Source: Pseudomonadales bacterium (GTDB taxonomy: Bacteria > Pseudomonadota > Gammaproteobacteria > Pseudomonadales > Azotimanducaceae). Taken from it: a stretch of DNA of 64,000 nucleotides. The position numbers and the translations under genes are program-made. Positions 1 through 9,209 of this stretch are shown here, one piece after another (position 1 is the first letter of the stretch; each line of letters begins with the position of its first letter). The stretch spans positions 1 to 64,000 of the forward strand of contig JAKUTH010000007.1 of assembly GCA_022448085.1 (NCBI GenBank), in the 5' to 3' direction. The notes beneath the pieces were generated by a model that ran no database searches, was not told where the DNA came from, and worked only from the letters and a program-made list of their open reading frames with translations.

Positions 1-667
1 GCGCGGGCACGCCCCAATGGTACGGATAGTCGGAATGCCAACCCTGAACGATGCGCTTGCCATCGTCCCTGTCAAGAATGGCCAACCCCGGAGTGTGTGC
101 AACACGAACATCGTCGATCTGCATGTACTGTCGAATGAGCCACAGCGAAACGGGCTCCGCCGTAGTCCTCGCGATTGCTGGGCTTTGGCTAAATGGATTG
201 CTCGACCGATCAATCTTTAGATGGGCGAATCGATCCGTACATGCCACCTTCTCTAGCGCTTCGACGAGATCTGGAGACAAGATGCTGGTCAAACAAACCC
301 AACCATTCTCGCGAAAAAACTTGAGGTATTCGGAAGGTAGTCTCTCGGGTCCGTGCGAAACGTTGTACGACGCGCTTTCGCTGATTGTCTGACCAAAGCA
401 ATCGAGTGTGTTCCCCTCCAAGGTTAACTGACAGACATTTGCATCAGGCGATTTCTTGACGATCTCAATGTCAGCGATCGTGTGCCGGAACGTCCCAGCG
501 TCCGTTTCATCCCACATGACTCGATCATTGGCGTACGGAAACGTGGCGGTGAAACCCTCTTGATCGACACCCAGATAATTACCGTCGGGCGCCACCAGTA
601 ACGTGTAATGGTGATCGGCTGTCGGAACTTTGATGACCCGTTCCTGAAATATCTCCGTATCAGTCAT
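1..667 (-). CDS. Phytanoyl-CoA dioxygenase-like protein (partial, C-terminus outside window)
   Basis: An open frame runs leftward from ATG at 667 to the window edge without a stop, giving about 222 residues of N-terminal sequence. Near the edge it reads QGWHSDYPYHWG, and the His-Ser-Asp there fits the HxD iron-binding motif of Fe(II)/2-oxoglutarate dioxygenases of the PhyH type. The distal iron-binding His and the 2OG-binding Arg would lie beyond position 1. It starts 80 nt after the crotonase gene on the same strand, so the two are probably co-transcribed. The family hydroxylates many small substrates (phytanoyl-CoA, ectoine, natural products), and nothing here fixes the substrate. The PhyH assignment rests on one motif and the general fold pattern. 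Confidence 0.6.
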   Translation of the reverse strand, partial: MTDTEIFQERVIKVPTADHHYTLLVAPDGNYLGVDQEGFTATFPYANDRVMWDETDAGTFRHTIADIEIVKKSPDANVCQLTLEGNTLDCFGQTISESASYNVSHGPERLPSEYLKFFRENGWVCLTSILSPDLVEALEKVACTDRFAHLKIDRSSNPFSQSPAIARTTAEPVSLWLIRQYMQIDDVRVAHTPGLAILDRDDGKRIVQGWHSDYPYHWGVPA

Positions 668-747
668 TGTTCTAGTTAGCACTCAACGGAAAGCTTCCCA
701 TTTATACCTCAGACACCTATCGAACCCGCATCGATCCATAATTCGAT

Positions 748-1683
748 TTAACGGCTGTAATCGCTGTCCCCTGGCTGCGCTTTTTTCTCTTCAGTTCCTG
801 CGATTGGGCGGTCTTTGGGTGCCGAATCATAGGCTCCCCGAAAATCACGGAAGGGACCATCGCGCCATTCCAAAGCTGCCTTAAGACCACCTTCTCTAAC
901 CCTACGACCAAATTCCCCTGCGGCGGGGCGATGCTTTGACATCGCCTCGACATCCGTTCCCGACATGAGACCCGTTCGAATTCCCATGATCTCAAGCTGA
1001 CGATTGACTGCACGCTTATTGTAATTCAGCAGATCGTTATCGATATGGCCGAGCCGTCGTGCAAACCGAATCACCGTCTCATCAAGTTCCTCCTTAGGAA
1101 GCGCATAGTTTGCCCAACCCAGTTCCGCCATCTCCTTCCCGCTAAACGAGTCGCCCGTATAAGCAAATTCGCGGGCTTTAGTCACTGGTAACAGCCATGG
1201 GGCCCACATCATGTCCATGGTCCCCATCGCACGAACGGGCGGATAACCAATCTGCGTGTCCTCGGCAACGAACCTGAAATCACACATGGATGCCAGTTCG
1301 GTTCCCCCGGCGAGGCAATATCCATGGATCTGACAAATGACGGGCTTCGCAAGTTCCCAAATCAGCCAGTGACCCATGACAGCGTGTCGTGACCAGTCGT
1401 AATGTTGCGGGTGCGTTGACCCGGTGTCGGGCATACCCGATCTGTCACTGACGTAGTCGCTCTCCTCATCAGGGTTTGGGGCGAGGTCATAGCCCGCTGA
1501 AAATGCACGACCAGCGCCTTTCAAGATAATGACGCCGATTTCCGTATCCGCCTCAGCATCTCGCAAAGCGTCGTATACCTCGCCGCGAAGAGCATGGCTC
1601 AGAGGGTTGAGTTTCTCCGGGCGGTTGAGCGTAATGAACGCGAGACGTTCGTCCTTCTCATAAATAATATTGTTGTAGCTCAT
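748..1683 (-). CDS. Enoyl-CoA hydratase/isomerase (crotonase) family protein
   Basis: 311 residues. The N-terminal ITLNRPEKLNPLS and the oxyanion-hole segments RAFSAGYDL (about residue 60) and HGYCLAGGTELASMCD (about 120-135) mark the crotonase superfamily, which acts on acyl-CoA thioesters. The first catalytic Glu of classical hydratases is present in GGTEL. The position of the second Glu is occupied by Pro in GYPPVRA, so simple beta-oxidation hydratase activity is doubtful and an isomerase or other crotonase reaction is possible. The start at 1683 is well supported by an AAGGAGG ribosome-binding site five bases upstream. An insertion of about 25 residues after the first oxyanion motif and a polar C-terminal tail of about 40 residues are unusual. 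It lies upstream of the dioxygenase-like gene on the same strand. Confidence 0.85.
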   Translation of the reverse strand: MSYNNIIYEKDERLAFITLNRPEKLNPLSHALRGEVYDALRDAEADTEIGVIILKGAGRAFSAGYDLAPNPDEESDYVSDRSGMPDTGSTHPQHYDWSRHAVMGHWLIWELAKPVICQIHGYCLAGGTELASMCDFRFVAEDTQIGYPPVRAMGTMDMMWAPWLLPVTKAREFAYTGDSFSGKEMAELGWANYALPKEELDETVIRFARRLGHIDNDLLNYNKRAVNRQLEIMGIRTGLMSGTDVEAMSKHRPAAGEFGRRVREGGLKAALEWRDGPFRDFRGAYDSAPKDRPIAGTEEKKAQPGDSDYSR

Positions 1684-1853
1684 CGCAACCTCCTTGGATT
1701 AGCAGCCACCAAATTGTATGAACCTATCGACCATGCATGTACACCATAATTTTCGCAATATACCCAGGCCGACTTTTATCTCTCCAAACTTTCCACCTCA
1801 ATGTGACCACTTGCGGTACATTTCATCTAACGAAACCGCGAAAAAAGATCACG

Positions 1854-2744
1854 ATGGTAGATTCTCTCGACTTTTGGCCACCCGCAACCGACCTAAGAAA
1901 GGCCGAAATTAGCTTTACATTTCGCGGCAACGATTACGTCGGACATTTGGTTGCTCCTTCGGAATCCACCGGACCACGACCTCTGGTGTTGGTGATTCAT
2001 AACTACCAGGGACTTAAGTTTTTCGACGTCGACGTCGCCGAATATCTAGCACGCGTCGGGTATGTGGGCTTGGCAATCGATTTATACGGCAATATCGTGC
2101 CTCCGGATCAACGTATTTTTCCTACCGACGAAAGCGAGGTTCATGCCTTCCAGACCAAGTGCTTCGAAGGAATGGTGGCATTGGATCACGATCCCGAATT
2201 GTTTCGATCCCTGCTGCAAGAATGGCTCGATCGCGGGCGATCGCACGAGACCGTTGATGCGAACTTGTCGCCGGCAGCTATCGGCTATTGTTTCGGTGGA
2301 GTCGCTGTCATCGAATGCGTTCGCGGCGGTCTCGACCTTGGAGGGGCGGTCTCTTTTCATGGACTGTTACAAACGGGCGAAGATCCGAACCCGGCGCGAT
2401 TTGGGATCCAACGGCCAACGGTCAAAACCTGCGCCAACGACTACAACACACGCACAGTCTTAATGATCGAAAATGGCGCCGACGACGGTCTCGTACCAGA
2501 CGAAAGTAAACAGCGTTTTTTTGAGGAGATGGACAAAGCCGGGGTCGATTGGATTTTCCATCACCACGCCCGTACCCCGCACGGTTTTGCGTTGCCTCCT
2601 ACGCTCGGCGGTCCCGGTCGTTTACACGCCGCAACGGATCGCCGTTCGACCATGAATATGTTGACTCTATTTCGCGAAATCTTTCCCGGAATTCCACAAA
2701 ATCTAGTCGAGCACAATGCGGCAGGGACACGTATTCCCAAGTAA
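1854..2744 (+). CDS. Dienelactone hydrolase family protein
   Basis: 296 residues from the ATG at 1854. An upstream in-frame ATG at 1737 would add 39 residues that look non-coding and lie in the divergent promoter region. It is an alpha/beta hydrolase with the Cys-nucleophile elbow GYCFGG (about residue 145), an acidic residue in ENGADDGLVP and a His in RTPHGFALP, matching the Cys-Asp-His triad of dienelactone hydrolases. The family opens lactone rings in aromatic catabolism, but many members act on other esters. It is divergent from the crotonase gene, which may mean shared regulation. No catechol-pathway genes are nearby, so the substrate is unknown. Confidence 0.85.
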   Translation: MVDSLDFWPPATDLRKAEISFTFRGNDYVGHLVAPSESTGPRPLVLVIHNYQGLKFFDVDVAEYLARVGYVGLAIDLYGNIVPPDQRIFPTDESEVHAFQTKCFEGMVALDHDPELFRSLLQEWLDRGRSHETVDANLSPAAIGYCFGGVAVIECVRGGLDLGGAVSFHGLLQTGEDPNPARFGIQRPTVKTCANDYNTRTVLMIENGADDGLVPDESKQRFFEEMDKAGVDWIFHHHARTPHGFALPPTLGGPGRLHAATDRRSTMNMLTLFREIFPGIPQNLVEHNAAGTRIPK

Positions 2745-2822
2745 CAAGTACGCTGTTAGGGTGATCGAAAGAAGCTTCTATGTGGTATCGGATGTCGCTG
2801 AACGCGTGGTCGACGTTATTTT

Positions 2823-4118
2823 ATGAGCAATCCTCGCGCGCAACCCGTTAGCGAAGCTGACCGAATCCTATCCCTCGACGTGCTTCGCGGTTTTGCGCTA
2901 CTCGGCATCCTACTGCTCAATATTGTGGGGATGGGTATGCATTCCGCGAGCTACTTTTCACCGGACCTACACGCCGCCGACGGAATCAGCGAACTGCCCA
3001 TCAACCTAGCCGTCTGGGCCACTGTCGATGTTCTCTTTGAAGGCGCCATGAGGGCGCTCTTTTCCATGCTGTTCGGCGCCTCGATCGTCCTCTTGGCAAC
3101 AGGACGGAGCGCGAGAGGAGCACCCATGTTTTACCGGCGCAATGCCTGGCTGTTAGCCTTCGGCTTGGTCGACGCATACGTACTCTTTTGGACCGGGGAC
3201 ATTCTCGTAACCTATGCGCTGGCCGGCTTTGTGCTCTTCCACTTCCGCAACGCATCGCCGAGAAAGTTGTTGATTTCGGCGTTAGTCGTTCTAGTTCTCC
3301 ATACCGGGTTTTTCGTGGGATGGAAGTATTCGCTCGAGATCGGCCAGCAAGCTGCCGTCGAGGTCGCGTCAAACCCGGAACTCGGCGGGCCAGGCGCGTT
3401 AGAAATGGCAGAGGTGTGGTACGACTTTGAATCCAATTTCGTGGTTCCACCCGGGACCGAAGCAGTCGAGCTGCAACAACGGCGCGCGAGTTATCCCGAC
3501 GCCTTTCTGTTCAATGCCGGAAAAGCCACCGAAATGATCCTGGTGTCAATTCCGACGCTGCTTCTTTGGGACGCTTTGATAATGATGCTCATTGGCATGG
3601 CGCTGTTTAAACAATCCATCCTCGATGCTTCGAAATCCACCGGGTTCTACATTAAGTTAATGGTGATTGGCTTCGGCACGGGACTCGCTATCAATAGCTG
3701 GGAAGTCTACCAAGCAGCGCGTTCTGGTTTTCAACTCCTCGAGACGTTCCCTTACCTGCACTGGACGTATCACCTTGGCAGGCTTGGTATGGCTTTCGGA
3801 TGGATGGGCTTGATCCTATTTATTTGCCGTAAAAGTTACTGGGCAAAGGCGCGCCATGCTTTAGCCGCTGTCGGCCGGATGGCCCTAAGCAATTATTTGA
3901 TGCACTCGGTGTTCGCCCTCGTTTTATTTTCCGGTGCAGGCTTTGCACTGGTTGGCGAATTAGAACGTTGGATGCTCTACCCCATCGTCGCAACGATATG
4001 GGTCATTCAACTGATTGTGTCGCCCTGGTGGCTGTCACGTTTTCAATTCGGGCCGTGCGAATGGTTATGGAGGAGCCTGAGCTACGGACGCATACCCGCC
4101 CTGCGCCGATCGCCCTAG
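2823..4118 (+). CDS. DUF418 family integral membrane protein
   Basis: 431 residues with about nine or ten hydrophobic segments. The N-terminal LSLDVLRGFALLGILLLN is typical of DUF418/YeiB-like proteins, and the C-terminal third carries the conserved region with VGRMALSNYLMHS and WWLSRFQFGPCEWLWRSL, where the GP.EWLWR pattern is diagnostic. These proteins sit in the cytoplasmic membrane and resemble membrane acyltransferases, but their biochemical role is not settled. It follows the hydrolase gene by 78 nt on the same strand and could be co-transcribed with it. Family assignment is firm; function is unknown. Confidence 0.85.
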   Translation: MSNPRAQPVSEADRILSLDVLRGFALLGILLLNIVGMGMHSASYFSPDLHAADGISELPINLAVWATVDVLFEGAMRALFSMLFGASIVLLATGRSARGAPMFYRRNAWLLAFGLVDAYVLFWTGDILVTYALAGFVLFHFRNASPRKLLISALVVLVLHTGFFVGWKYSLEIGQQAAVEVASNPELGGPGALEMAEVWYDFESNFVVPPGTEAVELQQRRASYPDAFLFNAGKATEMILVSIPTLLLWDALIMMLIGMALFKQSILDASKSTGFYIKLMVIGFGTGLAINSWEVYQAARSGFQLLETFPYLHWTYHLGRLGMAFGWMGLILFICRKSYWAKARHALAAVGRMALSNYLMHSVFALVLFSGAGFALVGELERWMLYPIVATIWVIQLIVSPWWLSRFQFGPCEWLWRSLSYGRIPALRRSP

Positions 4119-4203
4119 GCTCGTACTGGCGTTCAATACGCAACGCGTGACTAGAACGCTATCCGAGGGTGAATCTGATGGCGAAATTTTCACGTTTTAT
4201 TTT

Positions 4204-4230
4204 TTTAAGTAATTAAAACAATTACTTAAA
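4204..4230. repeat. AT-only inverted repeat downstream of tRNA-Ser
   Basis: Perfect 11-bp arms TTTAAGTAATT and AATTACTTAAA flank the 5-nt loop AAAAC. It lies between the end of the DUF418 gene and the 3' end of tRNA-Ser, which is transcribed toward it. Neither strand has the hairpin followed by a clean U-tract, so it is not a textbook intrinsic terminator, though it could act as a 3'-end or processing structure. Confidence 0.6.
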
Positions 4231-4238
4231 TACGTTAT

Positions 4239-4329
4239 TGGCGGAGAGGGAGGGATTCGAACCCTCGATACGCTATAAACGCATACTCCCTTAGCAGGGG
4301 AGCGCCTTCAGCCACTCGGCCACCTCTCC
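4239..4329 (-). tRNA. tRNA-Ser (anticodon GCT)
   Basis: A 91-nt tRNA with a long variable arm. The acceptor 5' GGAGAGG pairs with CCTCTCC, followed by discriminator G and an encoded CCA. The anticodon loop reads CTGCTAA, giving anticodon GCT, which reads AGC/AGU. The T-arm contains GGGTTCGAATCCC. It lies downstream of csrA on the same strand, the arrangement csrA-tRNA-Ser seen in many gammaproteobacteria. Confidence 0.97.
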
Positions 4330-4379
4330 GTGTCTTTGTACGACTTAGGTTTGTTGCTAAGTATCGACGCGTTCGACTG

Positions 4380-4589
4380 CTAACCGGTACCGTTTTCGCG
4401 CGAAATAGTCGACCCGGGTTGTTCCCCTTCTTGATGTATTCGCTGGTAAATTTCTTCGCGATGAACAGCCACTTCTTTTGGAGCATCAACACCGATCCGT
4501 ACCTGGTTTCCCTTTACCCCTAGTACCGTCACAGTGACTTCGTCGCCGATCATCAGCATCTCACCGACCCGCCGCGTCAGTATAAGCAT
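4380..4589 (-). CDS. csrA: Carbon storage regulator CsrA
   Basis: 69 residues beginning [16 protein letters not shown], the nearly invariant CsrA N-terminus. The second conserved block [19 protein letters not shown] contains the RNA-contacting region. CsrA homodimers bind GGA motifs in mRNA leaders and control translation and mRNA stability of carbon metabolism, motility and biofilm genes. The start is preceded by GGAGG at good spacing. About 200 nt separate it from lysC upstream, enough for its own promoter. Normal length and no anomalies. Confidence 0.97.
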   Translation of the reverse strand: MLILTRRVGEMLMIGDEVTVTVLGVKGNQVRIGVDAPKEVAVHREEIYQRIHQEGEQPGSTISRENGTG

Positions 4590-4789
4590 ACGTTCCTCCC
4601 GATCCCGCTTTCACCCACCAAACGACTCCGTAATCCATCGAATCTGACTACCGGGGCTTTCGTTATTTTCTTAGCGCTGGGAACATTGTTACTCAGTTAT
4701 AAGCTTAAAGCACGCTCGAATAGGGGTTGCGATCACAGTAACTGTCGCGTTTGAATTAATCGCTATCTTCGTCAGGAAAATGGCGAACC

Positions 4790-6019
4790 CTACTCAGCTG
4801 TCTCGTTATTTCCCAGGTCAAATACATTATGGATCGACCGTACCGCTACCTCCAAATATCGTTCAGCAATGACGACCGATATCTTGATTTCAGATGTAGA
4901 AATCATTTGGATGTTGATGTTTTCCGCAGCCAGCGCGTTAAACATTCTTGTCGCCACACCCGCGTGCGAGCGCATGCCCACGCCAACCACTGAAACTTTA
5001 ACGATCGCATTGTCGCCAATCACGTCTCGGGCTCCTAGGTCCCCGATCAAACCGCTTAGTATTCCCTTTGCAGTGTCATAGTCTCGGCGTTTCACGGTGA
5101 AGGTGAAATCCGTGGTGCCATCCGACCCGATGTTCTGCACGATCATATCGACTTCGATTGAAGCATCTGCAATGGGACCCAAAATCGTCGAAGCCACACC
5201 CGGGACATCGGGAACCCCGACCACGGTCAATTTAGCTTCGTCGATCGCGTGGGCAATACCAGACACAACCGGTTGTTCCATATTCGCGTCCTCAAACGTG
5301 ATTAGGGTGCCTTGCCCCTCAGTAAAACTCGAGAGCACCCGCAGAGTAACACCTGAATTGGCCGCATATTCCACAGCACGAGGATGAAGGACCTTTGAGC
5401 CAAGGCTCGCCAATTCCAACATTTCTTCATAAGAAACAAGCTCCATCTTCTGCGCGTCATCGACGATCTTCGGATCCGCGGTGTAGACACCATCAACGTC
5501 AGTGTAGATCCGACATTCGTCCGCGTTTAATGCCGAAGCGATAGCGACAGCGCTCGTATCGGACCCTCCACGGCCAATAGTCGTGATGTCGCCTCCTACA
5601 TCGACGCCCTGAAAGCCCGCCACGACCGGTGTAATTCTCGCCGCCAAGTCATCCTTGAGTCGCTTTATTTCGATCGACTCGAAACGAGCTTTCGTATGAT
5701 TTGCATCGGTAATGATCGGCACCTGCCAACCTAGATACGATCGTGCTTTGTAACCCAATTGGTCCAATGCCATAGCCGTCAGAGCCGCCGAAACCTGTTC
5801 GCCCGCCGATAGCAGCACGTCCATTTCCCGGGTATTTGGTTTATCCGATAGTCCCTGCCCTAAACTTTCCAGCCGATTGGTGTCGCCGGCCATGGCCGAA
5901 ACGACTACGACAACATCGTCACCGGCGTCTCGTTGCTTGGACACGGTTTGCGCGACAGCCCGAATCCGATCCAGACTGCCGACCGACGTACCACCGTACT
6001 TGTGAATATGAAGCGCCAT
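4790..6019 (-). CDS. lysC: Aspartate kinase
   Basis: 409 residues. The N-terminal amino-acid kinase domain starts with HKYGGTSVGS and contains the substrate-binding block TTIGRGGSDTSAVA (about residue 150). The C-terminal third holds tandem ACT domains that normally mediate feedback inhibition by lysine and/or threonine. It catalyses the first step from aspartate to lysine, threonine and methionine. Length matches the Pseudomonas-type single-function enzyme, with no fused homoserine dehydrogenase. It follows alaS by only 8 nt, so it is in that operon, and precedes csrA as in relatives. Confidence 0.96.
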   Translation of the reverse strand: MALHIHKYGGTSVGSLDRIRAVAQTVSKQRDAGDDVVVVVSAMAGDTNRLESLGQGLSDKPNTREMDVLLSAGEQVSAALTAMALDQLGYKARSYLGWQVPIITDANHTKARFESIEIKRLKDDLAARITPVVAGFQGVDVGGDITTIGRGGSDTSAVAIASALNADECRIYTDVDGVYTADPKIVDDAQKMELVSYEEMLELASLGSKVLHPRAVEYAANSGVTLRVLSSFTEGQGTLITFEDANMEQPVVSGIAHAIDEAKLTVVGVPDVPGVASTILGPIADASIEVDMIVQNIGSDGTTDFTFTVKRRDYDTAKGILSGLIGDLGARDVIGDNAIVKVSVVGVGMRSHAGVATRMFNALAAENINIQMISTSEIKISVVIAERYLEVAVRSIHNVFDLGNNETAE

Positions 6020-6027
6020 CGATCCGA

Positions 6028-8643
6028 CTAAAGTTGCTCGGCAACCCAGGCCGCCACGGTTCCAAGCGCATCGTCTAGGGCTTCCGGATTGTCACCGCCC
6101 CCGGCTTTAGCCATATCGTCTCGACCGCCGCCTCGAGCACCCACCTGCGCACCTAGATGCCTTACCAAGTCGCCGGCTTTTAGTCGGTTCGTGAGTTCCT
6201 TAGAGACGCCGCAAACGAGGCCTACTTTGCCTCTATCAAGATATCCCAGAGCGACCACACACTTGTCCAACCGCTCTCGCAAACCATCGAACAGGGCCAT
6301 CACGGCCTCCGAATCACCCGTAACTTGCGTGCTTAATACCTTGATCCCTTCGACCTCGATCGCTCCCACCGCGAGGTCCACGCTTTCTGACTGTGCCGAA
6401 CTCGATCGCAACGACTGGATTTCTTTTTCAAGTCGACGGTTGCTTTCCGCAAGTAACTTCACTTTATCCGCAAGTTCTTCTCTGGAACCACGAACCACAT
6501 CGGATACAGCATTAAGTTCCCGTTCAATATCGTCGAGGCGAACGAGTGCACCACGGCCCGTGACTGCCTCGATACGTCGAATACCCGACGCGATACCCGA
6601 CTCTGAAACAAGGCGCAACAATCCAATATCGCCGGTCCGCCGAGTATGCGTACCTCCACAAAGCTCGACCGAAAAATCGCCGCCCATGGAGAGTACCCGA
6701 ACGTCGTCACCATACTTTTCACCAAAGAGGGCGAGCGCCCCGCGCGCTACGGCGTCGTCATACCCAAGTTGTTCAGTCATCACTTCGGAATTTTCGCGAA
6801 TGCGCTCGTTGACGATTCTTTCAATCGCCTTAACTTCTTCTTCCTCGAGCGGATCAATATGAGAAAAATCGAAGCGTAACCGCTCCGAGTCAACGAGGGA
6901 TCCCTTCTGCTGCACGTGTTCTCCAAGAACCTTCCGTAAAGCAGCGTGCAACAAGTGGGTGGCTGAATGATTTCGCGCAATATCGTTGCGACGGCCCGCC
7001 AAAACCTCGGTGTCTACTGCGTCCCCGACGGACAGCTGACCGTTTTCGACGGAGCCGTAATGGAGATGTTGGCCACCGCCCCGTGTGGTGTCGGTAACAA
7101 CAAACGATGCAACCGACGTTTGCATGGTGCCCGCGTCTCCGACCTGCCCACCAGATTCTGCATAGAACGGGGTCCGATTCAGGATGACCACACCGGTCTC
7201 ACCCGCCTTCAGCACTTCCACTTCATCGGTATCGTCATCGTTCTGCCGGTACAAGCCGACGATTTCGCTAGCTGCTGTCAAGCGCTCGTAACCTAAGAAT
7301 TCAACATTTCCCTCAATGTCTATCCGTTGTTCCAAGGTGCTGTCGAACCGACTCGCCGCACGACCCCGTTGACGTTGCGCCGTCATTAACTTTTCAAACC
7401 CCTCCTCATCAATTTCTAAGCCCCGTTCTCTCGCCACATCGGCAGTCAGATCGGCCGGAAAACCGAACGTATCGTATAGCTTAAAAACAACCTCGCCAGG
7501 GATCTTTTTTTCCGTCAATTCGTTAATCGCCGATTCGAGTATCGCCATACCCTGACCCAAGGTGTTGGCGAATCGCTCTTCCTCGGAAAGAAGTGTCTTT
7601 TCGATACGAACCTTCTCTTCAGAAAGTGTTGGATACGCTTCGCCCATCGAGTTCACAAGCGGTTCAACCAACAGGTGAAAGAACGGTTCGCGTATGTTTA
7701 GTTTGTTGCCGTGGCGTAATGCGCGCCGAATAATTCGACGCAACACATAGTTTCTATCCTCATTTCCTGGGATAACGCCGTCTGCGATCAGGAACGCGGC
7801 CGACCTAATGTGATCGGAAATCACACGCAGCGAAGGATTATGAAAAACGGTGCGTTCATCCGAAAGACCCGCGAATTCGCCAGCTCTCCGAATCACGTCG
7901 TGAAAAAGATCAATCTCGTAATTACTGCCTACGCCTTGTGTGAGGGCGGCTACACGCTCAAGGCCCATACCAGTATCAACGCCTGGTGTTGCCAGTGAAG
8001 ACAGTGAGCCGTCCACGGCACGATCAAATTGGGGGAAAACTAGATTCCAGAATTCAAGAAATCGATCGCCGTCTTCGTCCGCAGATCCTGGCGGTCCTCC
8101 AGCAAGTTCGGGACCTTGATCAAAAAATATTTCGGTGTCTGGTCCGCACGGCCCCGTCTCGCCCATCGCCCAGAAGTTGTCCTCTAGATCGATCACACGA
8201 CTCTCCGTCAAGCCGATTTTTTCGGTCCATATAGCTCGTGCATCCACGTCGGTTGGGTGGACGGTTACCCAGATTCGATCTTCCGGAAGCGTCAAAACCT
8301 CCGTGACGAATTGCCACGCCCAACTAATTGTTTCTTCTTTAAAGTAATCGCCGAAGCTGAAGTTCCCGAGCATTTCAAAAAGGGTGTGATGCCGCGCCGT
8401 ATACCCTACGTTCTCGAGGTCATTGTGCTTTCCCCCTGCGCGCACGCAACGCTGACACGATACCGCCCGCGAATAGTCCCTCGCTTCCCGCCCTAGCAGC
8501 GCGTCTTTAAATTGAACCATCCCGGCGTTGGTGAAGAGCATCGTTGGATCGTTCGTTGGGACGAGCGAGCTCGACGCAACAACGCGATGATTGCGTGCAC
8601 CAAAAAAGTCCAGGAACGCGGAACGTAGGTCAGCGGTTCGCAT
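6028..8643 (-). CDS. alaS: Alanyl-tRNA synthetase
   Basis: 871 residues from the ATG at 8643, beginning MRTADLRSAFLDFFGARNH, which matches the family start; a longer frame to 8709 has a non-homologous extension. The class II catalytic core lies at about 1-240. The editing domain carries zinc ligands in HSATHLLHAALR and CGGTH. The C-terminal DHHA1-type domain ends with GARGGGRDDMAKAGG. It charges tRNA-Ala and clears Ser/Gly mischarging. It sits between recX and lysC, the order known from Pseudomonas. Confidence 0.97.
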   Translation of the reverse strand: MRTADLRSAFLDFFGARNHRVVASSSLVPTNDPTMLFTNAGMVQFKDALLGREARDYSRAVSCQRCVRAGGKHNDLENVGYTARHHTLFEMLGNFSFGDYFKEETISWAWQFVTEVLTLPEDRIWVTVHPTDVDARAIWTEKIGLTESRVIDLEDNFWAMGETGPCGPDTEIFFDQGPELAGGPPGSADEDGDRFLEFWNLVFPQFDRAVDGSLSSLATPGVDTGMGLERVAALTQGVGSNYEIDLFHDVIRRAGEFAGLSDERTVFHNPSLRVISDHIRSAAFLIADGVIPGNEDRNYVLRRIIRRALRHGNKLNIREPFFHLLVEPLVNSMGEAYPTLSEEKVRIEKTLLSEEERFANTLGQGMAILESAINELTEKKIPGEVVFKLYDTFGFPADLTADVARERGLEIDEEGFEKLMTAQRQRGRAASRFDSTLEQRIDIEGNVEFLGYERLTAASEIVGLYRQNDDDTDEVEVLKAGETGVVILNRTPFYAESGGQVGDAGTMQTSVASFVVTDTTRGGGQHLHYGSVENGQLSVGDAVDTEVLAGRRNDIARNHSATHLLHAALRKVLGEHVQQKGSLVDSERLRFDFSHIDPLEEEEVKAIERIVNERIRENSEVMTEQLGYDDAVARGALALFGEKYGDDVRVLSMGGDFSVELCGGTHTRRTGDIGLLRLVSESGIASGIRRIEAVTGRGALVRLDDIERELNAVSDVVRGSREELADKVKLLAESNRRLEKEIQSLRSSSAQSESVDLAVGAIEVEGIKVLSTQVTGDSEAVMALFDGLRERLDKCVVALGYLDRGKVGLVCGVSKELTNRLKAGDLVRHLGAQVGARGGGRDDMAKAGGGDNPEALDDALGTVAAWVAEQL

Positions 8644-8724
8644 GAAAGCGGGAATCCGGTGTAAAACGGCGGGCAAGTATACGCCGATTGACCTGGGGCT
8701 GAAGACCAACCGTCGGTGTATGGA

Positions 8725-9195
8725 CTACCCGTGTTGCGGCCCTAAACTCCGGTAGATGATTTCCGCTGCAAAGCCCCTCCCTGCTAGAAACCTCGCGCGT
8801 TTACCCCAGTCGTCCGAACCCGTCTCCTCGCCAACTATTAAACGTCCCCCGAACTTCTTATCGAGGACACGTTCCGCGCGAGAAATCCAAAACGCGTCAT
8901 CATAATGGAGGAATTGGTCAATGAGTTCGTCATCGATCCCCCGCTCACGTAGCGACGCCAACACTTTCATTGGTCCGTCGCCTCGATTGATCCGACTACG
9001 AACGAAGACTTCCGTATAGCGAGCGTCCGAGACTAAATTCGATTCTTGAAGAGTGGAGACCACCGCATCGATACTGTCGCTCGAGAATTCCTTACGCGCA
9101 AGCTTCCGTCGCAGCTCTTGAATCGAATGCTCTCGCTGCGACAGCAGCTTCACGGCAACCTGATAGGCGTCTCGAGTCTCCTCGGCCAGTTTCAT
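8725..9195 (-). CDS. recX: Regulatory protein RecX
   Basis: 156 residues, slightly short for the family. The N-terminal block with LLSQREHSIQELRRKL and the following three-helix repeats including LRERGIDDELIDQFL match RecX. RecX binds RecA filaments and inhibits recombinase and coprotease activity. The gene begins 14 nt downstream of the recA stop on the same strand, so the two are almost certainly co-transcribed under the same LexA-controlled promoter. Confidence 0.92.
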   Translation of the reverse strand: MKLAEETRDAYQVAVKLLSQREHSIQELRRKLARKEFSSDSIDAVVSTLQESNLVSDARYTEVFVRSRINRGDGPMKVLASLRERGIDDELIDQFLHYDDAFWISRAERVLDKKFGGRLIVGEETGSDDWGKRARFLAGRGFAAEIIYRSLGPQHG

Positions 9196-9209
9196 ACGGG
9201 GTGATCGGG

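Noticed and set aside
1737-1853. N-terminal extension of the dienelactone hydrolase
   Set aside because: The 39 residues show no hydrolase similarity and lie in the divergent promoter region; the core begins after ATG 1854.
4235-4492. 85-residue minus-strand frame covering tRNA-Ser
   Set aside because: It overlaps the tRNA and csrA in another frame and resembles neither a protein nor a conserved peptide.
6089-6862. 257-residue open frame on the plus strand
   Set aside because: It is antisense to alaS, rich in Ser, Arg and Pro and without any family pattern. alaS is certain here.
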